Shown here in pieces: positions 1-10,300 of a stretch of DNA of 11,252 nucleotides. The first letter of the stretch is position 1; each line of letters begins with the position of its first letter. Source of the stretch: CAYTQK01 sp964439745 (GTDB lineage Bacteria; Desulfobacterota; Desulfobacteria; Desulfobacterales; Desulfosudaceae); NCBI GenBank assembly GCA_964439745.1, contig CAYTQK010000092.1, positions 1 through 11,252 of the forward strand, in the 5' to 3' direction. The notes beneath the pieces were generated by a model. It ran no database searches. It was given only the letters and a program-made list of their open reading frames with translations, and was not told where the DNA came from. The position numbers and the translations under genes were made by a program.

Positions 1-1395
1 GGCGGCAATGGGCGGTCCGGCGCACCGGAAGCTTATATTGACGGGGCCGGCAACCTCCCGGCCGGCGACCTGTCTATCACCGCAGACCGCAGCGGCACCA
101 ACGCGGCCCTGGTGGCCGGGGTGGGCGTCGGCCTGGGCCGGAAGGGCGTGGGCGTGGCCGGATCGGTCGGCGTCAATATCGCCACTTTTACCATGGAAGC
201 GGCCCTGCGCGATATCACCGGCCCGGTTCAGGTGGGTGCCCTGTCCGTCACTGCCGATGACAGTTCCACTCTGATCGCCATTGCCGGTTCGGTGGCCTTC
301 GGCGGCAAGGCCGGGGTGGGTATTGCCATGGGCTTTTCCTGGACGGAAACCGATGTATCCGCCATAGTTTCCAACGTCAGCAGCCTGACCCACAGCGGCG
401 ATCTTATCGTAGACGCCACCGCCGATGGCCTGATCGTGGCCGTGACCGGATCGGTCGGCATTTCCGCGGGCCAGGCCAAGGGGTATGCCGGGGCCGGCAC
501 GGTTTCCATCAATTTACTGGCGAACACGCTGGAAGCGAAAATCGTCGATACGATCGTTACGGCCGCTTCCACCGGCAATATCACCGTTGACGCCGATGAC
601 AGCACCGGCATCTATTCTTTTGCCGGCGCCCTGGCCGCCGGCAAGACCGCCGGCCTGGGCGCGGCCATTGCCGTCAACTCCCTGGACAACAGCGTTACCG
701 CCCTGGTCGATGGTTCGACACTGGACACCACCGGTAATTTTTCCGCCACGGCCGAAGATACCGGCACCGTGGTTACCGTGGCTGTGGCCGGGGCCGGTTC
801 GTCCAAGCTGGCCATTGCCGGCTCCGTGGCCATCAATATTTTTGACAATGATGTCGCGGCCAGGGTAGTCGACAGCACCATTACCGCCAATGCCGTGGCC
901 TTTACCGCCGAAGATCGGTCCACCAGCGTGGCCGCGGCCGGCGGCATTGCCGTTTCCACGGGCCAGGCCGGAGTCGGCGCGGCCATCGGCGTGAACCTGA
1001 TCTTCAACAACGTGACGGCCCGGGTGGAAAATTCGGCCATTGAGGCCACCTCGACCATTGACGTGAGGGCCGCCGCCGAAACCCTTCTGGTCAGTGTCGC
1101 CCTGGGCGGCGCCGGGGGCGAGAAATTCGCCCTGGGCGGGTCTTTTTCCGCCAACGTGATCATGAATACCGTCACCGCCGATATTATCAGCGGCTCGACC
1201 CTGGATACGGCCGGAGATATCGGCCTGGCGGCGTCTGACACTACCACGGCCGTAATCGTGGCCGGCGGGTTTGCCGGATCGGGCAAGGCGGCTGTCGGCC
1301 TCTCATTCTCCCAGCTCTATATGGAAAACCAGACCACGGCGGTCATTGACGACGCCGAGGTTACCTCCACCGGCGGAACAGTCAGCCTGAATGCC
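1..1395 (+). repeat. Eight divergent beta-solenoid modules (N-terminal flank)
   Basis: Residues 1-465 hold about eight modules whose core motifs fall near residues 59, 114, 171, 226, 279, 332, 385 and 438, a period of about 50-57 residues. Most keep the plan of the central repeats: a Gly/Ala-rich strand, then V-x-[IV]-N-x-x-x-N-x-[VL]-x-A, then a D-x-S-T-like turn. The motif varies (V-A-I-N-I-F-D-N-D-V at 276-285, V-N-L-I-F-N-N-V at 331-338, A-N-V-I-M-N-T-V at 384-391). Modules 1, 2 and 8 have lost the N-x-x-x-N spacing. There is no six-module super-repeat here, and lysine is more frequent (G-K-A-G, G-G-K, G-E-K). These look like older, diverged copies continuing from upstream. The modules are clear by eye; exact borders are approximate. 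Confidence 0.75.
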
Positions 1396-4300
1396 GGCAT
1401 CGCGCCGCCCGACGATAAGGCCGAGCTTGCCGACATTCGCATGATGACCTACGGTGTTGACCTGCCCGATACCAACAGCTCCTCGATTTTTAACCTGACC
1501 GTGGCCGGGGCCGGGGCCGGGAAAGTGGCCGCCGGTTTTGCTTTGTCCGTGAATAACATCAACAACACCATTGAAGCGGAAATACGTAACGGATCAGTGG
1601 TGGACGGCTCTGCCGGCGTGGCCCTGTCGGCCATTGACGCCTCTGTTATCGACGCCATTGCCCTGGGCGTGGCCGGGGCCGGAGACGTGGCCGCGGGCGG
1701 GGCCGTTTCCGTGAACACCATCACCAATGCCATCGGCACGGCTATCAGCGGGTCAACCGTTCGGGCCGGTGTCAACGCGGCCGGCACCGCGCTGACCAAT
1801 GCCGATGCCGCCGTGACCCTGGATGCGGAATCCTCATCCATCATTCGCGCCCTGGCCATCGGGGTATCCGGTTCCGGCAAGGTAGCCGTGTCCGTCACGG
1901 CCCTGGGCAATGCCGTGGCCAACGATGTCTCCGCTGAAATCATCGGTTCCACGGTCATGGCCGGCGGTGACGTTTCTCTTACGGCCTCCGATATCGCGCC
2001 GGCTCTTATTCCCGGCATGGAACTCGCCGCCGAGGACCAGGCCCGGCTGGATGACAGCCTGGCCGATTCACCCGTTGATCCCCAGGGCAATATTCTGTCC
2101 TTGATGATCAGCGTGGCCGGTTCCGGCAAGGTGGCGGTCAGCGGGGCCCTGGCCGGCAATGTGGTCAATAATACCGTAACGACCCTTGTTGACGATGCCA
2201 CCGTGCTGGCCGGCAGCAATGCCGCTACCGGAGATGTGCTCAACGCCGCGGCGGATGTCACCATGGCGGCCCTGTCCAAGGCCGGCATTGTGGCTGTTAC
2301 CGTGGGCGTGGGCGGCGCCGGCAACGTGGCGGTCCAGGCGACCGGTTTCGGCAACGTGATTACCAACACCGTGGCTTCGTCCATTCAGGGCAAGGCCACG
2401 GTTTCTTCCGGCCATGATCTTTCCCTGACAGCCTATGATCAATCCACCATCCGGTCCCTGGCCATCGGTGTGGCCGCCTCGGGCAGCGCGGCGGTATCCG
2501 CCCTGATCGGCGCCAACGTGGTCACCAACGCGGTCACGGCCCAGATCGCCGGATCCGAAGCTTCCAGCGGCGGCGCCCTGACCGTGGACGCCCAGAACAG
2601 TTCCGCCATTTACAGTTTTGCCGGCGGCGTGGCCGCCTCCGGCTCGGTGGCGGTTCAGGTAAGCCTGGCCGCCAATGTCATCACCAATTCCACCGAGGCG
2701 TCGATTAATAACCGCACCTTTGACGAAAACGGTGATCTGGTGGAAGACGTCACCGTGGCCTCCGTCGTGAATGCCGGCGGTTCCCTGTCGGTTACGGCGG
2801 ACGACACCTCCAGTATCGACGCCATCGGCATCGGCGTGTCCGGTTCCGGCACCGTGGCCGTAGGTGTGGCCCTGTCGGCCAACGTCATTGCCAACAGCGT
2901 CGTTGCCGCCGTCGAGGGGTCCACCGTGGACGCCGGCGGGTCCGTGGGTCTGACTGCCGAATCCGAAGCCATTATCCGGGCCATTGCCATCGGCGTGTCC
3001 GGTTCCGGCACCGTGGCCGTGCAGGTCACGGCCATGGGCAACGTCATTACCAATACCGTCTCCGCCACCATCACCGAGGCCACGGTGACCGCGGCCGATG
3101 ATGTAACCCTTGCGGCATCCGATATCGCGCCCAGCGTTATTCCCGAGTGGATGGTCTCCGCCGATGACATGGACCGCATCAACGAATCCCTGGAAGATTC
3201 GCCCATTGATATGGATGCCAGCATTCTGGCGATCAATATCAGCGTGGCCGGTTCCGGGGCCGTGGCCGTTAACGGGGCCTTTACCGGTAACGTCATCACC
3301 AACACCATTGTCTCTTCCATTGAAGACGCCGCGGTTACAGCCACGGCCGGAGAAGTGGTCCTGGCCTCGGATTCAAAGGCCCGCATCATCGCCGTCACCG
3401 TGGGGGTGGGGGCCTCGGGCGCGGTGGCCGTGGATGTCACCGGCTTTGGCAACGTCATTGTCAACCAGGTGGAAGCGTCCATCATGGACGGCGCCGTGGT
3501 GACCACCGGGTCGGATGTACTCTTGTCGGCTGTTGACGATTCTTCCATCAGCTCCCTCGGCCTGTCCGTGGCCGGTTCCGGTGCCGTGGCGGTATCGGTC
3601 ATTGTCGGCGCCAACGTGATCACCAATGATGTCGCGGCCGAAATAAACGATGCCACCGTGGACAGCGGCGGGGGCATCGGACTTATCGCTTCCCAGGAAG
3701 CCGCCATCTTCAGCTTCGCGGGCGGCGTGGCGGCCACCGGAGCGGTTTCGGTCCAGGTCAGCCTGGCCGCCAACGTGATTACCAATACCACGGCAGCGTC
3801 CATTGTCGAATCCACCATCGACGCGGTTGATGATGTTTTTCTGGCCGCATCCGACATTTCCAGTATCGACTCTTTTGCCTTTGGCGTGTCCGGTTCCGGG
3901 GCCGTGGCCGTGGGCGTGGCCCTGTCGGCCAACGTTATCGCCAATACCGTGACCGCTTCTATTGAAAATTCCACTGTCACGGCCGGCGGCGCGATAAGCC
4001 TGACCGCCGAATCCGAAGCGATCATCCGGGCCGTGGCCCTGGGCGTGTCCGGGTCCGGCGCCGTGGCCGTGCAGGTGACGGCCATGGGCAACGTGGTGAC
4101 CAATCATGTCCTGGCGACGATTTCCGGCTCCACGGTCACTGCCGCGGGAGATGTCACCATCGAAGCCTCCGATATCGCGCCCAGCGCCATTCCCGCCTGG
4201 ATGGTGCCGGCCGACCAGATGGACGAGATCAACGAATCCCTGGAAGATTCGCCCATTGACCTGGATGCCAACATCGTGGCCCTGAATATCAGCGTGGCCG

Positions 4301-7300
4301 GTTCCGGGGCGGTGGCGGTCAACGGCGCCCTGACCGGCAACGTCATCTCCAATACCGTGTCCGCGGATATCGACGATGCCTCCACGGTCAAGGCCGGTTA
4401 TGACATCAATGACGTCGTCGTTAATACCGCGGCAGCAGTAGGCTTGGTGGCCTCTTCCCGATCCCGCATCATTGCCATTACCGTGGGCGTGGGCGCCTCC
4501 GGGGCGGTGGCCGTGAATGCCACCGGTTTCGGCAACGTGATCACCAACACCGTGGAAACAGCCGTCAAGGGGGGCTCCACGGTTATTGCCACCGGCGATG
4601 TGACCCTGGCGGCCGCGGAAGACGCCTCCATCAGCGCCATCGGTCTTTCCGTGGCCGGTTCGGGCGTGGTGGCGGTGTCCGTCATCGCCGGCGCCAACGT
4701 GATTACCGATACCATTGTCTCTCAGATTGCGGGTTCCACTGTGGATGCCGGCGGCGCGGTGGACCTTTCCGCCACCCAGGATGCCGACATTTACAGCTTT
4801 GCCGGCGGCGTGGCCGCTTCGGGCGTGGTCAGCGTCCAGCTCTCCCTGGCGGCCAACGTGATCACCAACACCACCGAAGCCTCCATCAATGATCGGGTGT
4901 TTAACGAGGACGGTTCGATAAATGAGAGCGCGTCCGCGCCGTCAGCGGTGACCGCCGGCGGAGACGTTTCCCTGCTGGCGCAGGATAGCTCCACTATTGA
5001 CTCTGTTGCCTTCGGCGTGTCCGGCACCGGCGGCGTGGCCGTGGGCGCGGTGCTGTCGGCCAACGTTATCACCAACGACATTGCCGCGGTCGTTACAGAC
5101 GCCACTGTGGATGCCGGCGGCGCGGTAAGCCTGGATTCGGAATCCTCGGCCGTGATCCGGTCCCTCAACCTGGGCGTGTCCGGCTCCGGGGCCGTGGCCG
5201 TGACCGTCAATGCCATGGGCAATACCATTGTCAACAGCGTCACCGCCGATATCACGGACGCCACGGTAACCGCCGGCAGCAACGTCAGCCTGGCCGCTTC
5301 GGACATGGCGCCGGATACTGTGTCCGCGTTGAACATTCCGGCGGACCGGGAAGGGGAAGTGACCGGTGCTTTTGCGGATTCCGACTCGCCTTTTGGCCTG
5401 GATTCTTTCACTGACGCCAATATCCTGTCCCTGAACCTGAGCGTGTCCGGGTCCGGCCTGGTGGCCGTGGATGTGAATCTGACCGGCAACGTTATTACCA
5501 ATACCGTTTTAACCACCATCGACAACTCCACGGTAACGGCCGAGAGCGGCCACCTGACCATGGCGGCCGAGTCCTCGGCCATTATCACTTCCCTTTCCCT
5601 GGGGGTGGGCGCTTCCGGGGTGGTTTCAGTGGGGGCCGTGGCCTTCGGCAATGTCATCACCAATACCATCGAGTCGGTTATCAAAAACGGGGCCACGGTT
5701 TCGGCCGGGGGTGCCCTGGCCCTGGGCGCGGCTGATCGTTCCGCCATTGATTCCATCGGCCTGAGTATTTCAGCTTCCGGCGGCGTGGCCGTTTCGGCCA
5801 TCGTGGGTTACAACGAGATTGACAACACCATTGGTGCCAAAATCACCGGAGCAACCGCGGAAAGCGGCGGGACCATGTCCCTGGCGGCCCTGTCCGATGC
5901 CGACATTCTTTCTTTTACCGGCGGCGTGGCCGCCTCCGGGGTGGTCTCGGCCCAGGTTTCTACCTCTATCAATACCATTGACAACACGGTCACGGCCAAC
6001 ATCAGCAACACCGATGTGGACGCCGGCGGCCTGTCCCTGTCGGCCCGGGATCTGTCCACCATTGATTCCGTGGCCATCGGCGTCTCCGCGTCCGGTTTTG
6101 GCGCGGCCGGGGCCGCGGTTTCCAAGAACCTGATCGATAACAGCGTGCAAGCCACGATTACCTCTTCCACGATTATGTCCGGTGCCGGTGGTGTTTCTCT
6201 GCTGGCTGAATCCCCGGCCCTGATCCGCTCCTTTGCCGCGGGTATCGCCGGTTCCGGGCTGGCCGCCGGCCAGGCTTCGATAACGCTCAATGAAATCAGC
6301 AACACCATTACGGCCAAAATCGACGATTCCGACATTCACTCCACCGGCACGGTTTCCCTGACAGCCTCGGACGAGGCCCCTGAAACGGTGCCGGATTTTC
6401 TGGCCGACATGCTGATTCCCACCGATACCATTGATACGGCCACCGACAACCTGGACGGCGAGAACGTGGATCAGGCCGCCAACATCGTTTCTTTTGCCGC
6501 CACCATTGCCGTCTCCGGCGGCGTGGCCGGCAGCGCGGCCGTGGCGGAAAACACCATAGAAAACACAGTGACGGCCCGGGTGATAGATACCGACGTGACT
6601 TCAACCGTGGGAGATATTATTTCGGAAGCCCTGTCCGGATCACGCATTTCCACGTTGTCGGCGGGCATCGGCGTGGCCGGGGGGCTGGCCCTGAATGCTT
6701 CAGTATCCGTTAATACCATCGAAAACACGATCCAATCCTCGATCACCGGCACCGGTGAAATTTCGGCCCATGGCACGGTGGGCCTGACCGCGGTCGATAA
6801 TGCCCGGATCGATTCTCTTACCTTCAGCGTGGCCGGTGCCCTGGTCGCCGCCCTGGGCGGGGCCGTGACCACCAATACGGTGGACAATGACGTGTTGGCC
6901 TTTATTGAAGGTGCTTCCGGCACCGGCAAAATTCAGGTTCTTTCAGCCGACCAGATCTCGCTTCTGGCCGATGCCCGGCAGGTCATCGGCGGCCGCAGCA
7001 TCGGCGCCACCGTGGGTACGGTGGCCGCGGGCGCTTCCGTGTCCGTAGGCACGGTGAGCGGCTCCACCAAAGCCTATATCGGCGATTATGTCGAGGTGGG
7101 CATGGCGGCAGGCAACACCGTGGGGGGGATAACCATTACGGCCGAGGCTGATGCGCAGATATATTCCGATACCACAGCCATTTCCGCGGGCATCGGGGCG
7201 GGGTCGGGCAATGACGGCCGGGCAATTATTACCCCCACCGTAGAAGCCTATATTTCCAACACAGGCACGGCCATCCAGGTGACCGATGTGGTCGATGTCA

Positions 7301-10300
7301 GCGCTACGGTCACGCCCGAGGCACTGGCCGAAACCTGGGGGGTCAATGCCGGCGCCCTGGCCGTGGGTGTTTCCCTGTCCGAGGCCACGGTGACTCCGAC
7401 GGTAACCGCCTACGTGGGCGGCAGCATCACCGCCGCCAGCCTGTCGGTTAAAGCAGCCCAAAACCTGCCTGACAACGACGCTTATACAGCCGAGGCCGAA
7501 GCCACCGGTTCCGGCGGTGCCCTGGTCGGCGTTGACGCCACCGTGGCCACCGCCACTACCGACGGTACGGTCCACGGGTATGTTCTGGCCGGCACCACCC
7601 TGGATATTGAAGGTGCCACCGTGGTAAGCGCAGATACCAACTCCCGACAGCGGGCCGAAGCCGACAGCAACGTCGGCGGCGTGGTCGCCGCCGGAGTGAG
7701 CAGTTCCACCGCTTCCTCCGACACGGTCACCAAGGCCTGGCTGGGTACCAACGTCAAGCTGACCGGCGGCAGCCTCAGCATTACCGCCACGGGTGATGAT
7801 GACAATTATGCCGACACCACGGCCGGCGCGGTGGGCGGTATTTCCGTGGCCGCGGCCACGGCTGACACCGAAAATACCAGTGCCACCACGGCCGAGATTC
7901 GTAACGGCGCTGACGTCAACCTGGTTGTTCCGGCTGACCATGAGACGGACGACGGCATTCAGGATGTCGTGTCCGGTGAAACCGTGGATGTAATGAGTGG
8001 TTATGACGGGGATGCCGAAACCGGGGAACGTTATCGATATATCGGCAGCCAGGACCCGGCCACGTATACCACTGATGACGGTACCCTGACCGTCTCCCCG
8101 GGAGAAACCGTGGATGTGCTGAGCAATCATACCGGAACGGGGACGGTGGGTACCCGCTATAAGTATATCGGAGAAAATCCCTCGGAAAACGTGAACCTGG
8201 CCGAGGCCCATTTCGAGGACACGGAACTGTGGGAGGATATCGGTCCCGGTCGAAGCGTCAGGGCGGGGATAGATCTCGGCCAGGAAGATTTCACCAACAC
8301 GGACAACTGGATGCGGCTGTCGGTGATTCCGTCCGGAGTTCCCGGGGGATTTCAGGTTAATGCCGATCATACCGCTACCTTTGACAGTGTGGTCAGCGCC
8401 CTGGCCGGCGGTCTTTTCGGCGGCACCGGCGCGGAGATCGACAATGTGGTTGTCTCCACGGTGGATTCAAAAGTGGGCGACAACGTGGAGGTTACGGCCA
8501 AAGACATTCTCATGGACGCGGTCAACCGGGCCCGCAAGAACGCGGACGGCGCGGCTAATATCGACGGTGAAGCCGCCGGTGCCATTGCCGGCGGCGGGGC
8601 TGACAGCGATACCACCATTGATTTCAAGACCCGGGTAACTATCGGGGACGGCAGTTCCCTGGAGGTGGACGGCAGCATCGCTTCACCGGGGGACTTCCGG
8701 TTGCGGGCCTTCAATGACCTGGTGGTCAAAGACAAGGTTAATTTTATGGCCGCCGGGGGGTTGTCCGGACTGGGCGCCTATTCCAGCATTCGTACCCTCA
8801 ATGACCTGGCCCGGGTCGATATCGGCGATGCCGACCTGCTCAGTGTCGGCGGCATTGATATTTCCGCCCGCGGTACCGGGGATGTTTCCGCCGTGGTCAA
8901 CGCCCAGGCCTATGGCGCCGGCACCCTCATCCTGGGTGAAGCCGAGGCCAATGTCTGTCCCACCAACGAGGTCCTCATCGGGGCCAACGCCCATGTCCGG
9001 GCCCTGGGGGATTTGAATATTTCCACCGGCACCAGTACCGATTTTGTCCAGGACGAGTATGCCGTCGAGGCCAGCCTGGATACCTTTGCCGGCAGCGCCA
9101 TTCCCATCGAAGACGTGGATGCCAAGACCTACCTTTTCCAGGAAAACACCATTACCGTGGGCACGGGAGCTCTACTGGAAACCGCCCGCAGCGTCAACCT
9201 GCACGCCGAACAATATGGTTTCGGTGACATGACCGGCCGGGCCAAGACCGTCAACTGGACGAGCTCCCTGGCCGACGCCCTGAACGGCGAGGCCGCCGAA
9301 GAGATGGTGGGCGGCACGGTCCGGACCGAAAGTCACGGCACGGTCACCATGAACGGCACGGTGGAAACCGGTATCATGCGCTACTGGTCGTTGACCCTGG
9401 ACGACTGGGATCGTGACACCGGCCAGATCACGGCCAGCGGCACGGTCAACGACGGCGATCAGAAGATCGGGTTTACCGTCAGCCAGGAGGTGCTCGAGTC
9501 CGACCTGGTACAGGAGCTGGAGCATGCCCAGTCCCAGCTGGCAGACTATCAGGACGGCGATAACGCCACCCTGATTAATTATTATGAAAACGAGGTGGCC
9601 CGGCTGGAGGGACTGCTGGAAGCCGAGGGCCTGCTGGAAGGAGAAGACGGCGAGTACGCTCCGGTGCAACAGTATGTCATGACCGTTAATCTTGATCCGG
9701 TCTGGGCCGAAGCCGGCTCCATCGACGTTCGCGCCGATCAGCTGCGGGGATCGGGTGATTTCATCGCGCCGGGAGACGCCAGCATTACCGTTGAAAATCA
9801 CACCCCGGCTTTTCTCCGGATCAACGGCATGACCATTCCGGAGAACAATGGCGGCCTCTTTTTCAACGGCCTTGAAAGAAGCCAGAACAGTTCCATCAAT
9901 GACGCCAACGATGCCAACGCCGATCTGGATAACCAGATCAACGATGATGAGGATGAACGTCTGCCGACAGGCTGGGATTCAGTGACCGGCGGCGGCGCCT
10001 CTTTCGGGGCCCTGCCGGACAACGCCCTGTCCGAGCCCAGCATTTACGTGGAAAACGATTTAGTCGCCGGAGAAGTTGACGGCGATGTCTATCCCTGGCC
10101 GGATATCATCGTGGAGGAAGCGGTCAGCAACCTGAGCGGTTCGGCCACCTTTATCACGCTGCCGGCCGGTGACGGCGATATCATCTTCAAGGATACGGTC
10201 AGAGCCAAAAACATGACCGTCATCGCCGGCGGCACGGTCTATGTGGACGGGGTTTCCTCCTATTCCGTGGGCGGCGAGGCTTATTCCACCTGGAACGATT

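Noticed and set aside
485..868. Plus-strand open frames out of phase with the main gene (also 8-274, 1910-2104, 3110-3502, 5819-6133, 8360-8638, 8714-9016, 10241-10606).
   Set aside because: All lie inside the giant frame, are rich in Pro/Trp/Arg as expected for shifted reading of GCC/GGC/ACC codons, and resemble no known protein.
1441..1446. Internal Met-Met in the main frame as a possible gene start.
   Set aside because: The frame is open upstream to base 1 with the same module pattern, and I see no ribosome binding site or promoter before it.
3391..3465. Hydrophobic Gly/Ala/Val stretches of 20-25 residues in each module as membrane helices.
   Set aside because: They recur in about every module, alternate with Gly/Ser in a strand-like pattern and are followed by Asn/Thr turns. 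They fit buried beta-strands of a solenoid, and dozens of membrane passes are implausible.
2655..4103. A 482-codon open frame on the minus strand, and several other long minus-strand frames (such as 1449-2384, 4791-5801, 6943-8370, 10060-11250).
   Set aside because: They lie opposite the repetitive +1 frame and inherit its repeat pattern. Their translations are low-complexity (Thr/Ala/Pro or Gly/His rich) with no recognisable domain. High GC and biased codons keep antisense frames open.
1990..6369. Regular repeats as a CRISPR array or non-coding satellite.
   Set aside because: Repeat length is about 160 bases within 1.05-1.13 kb units, differences are mostly codon-compatible, and one protein frame runs through all of it.
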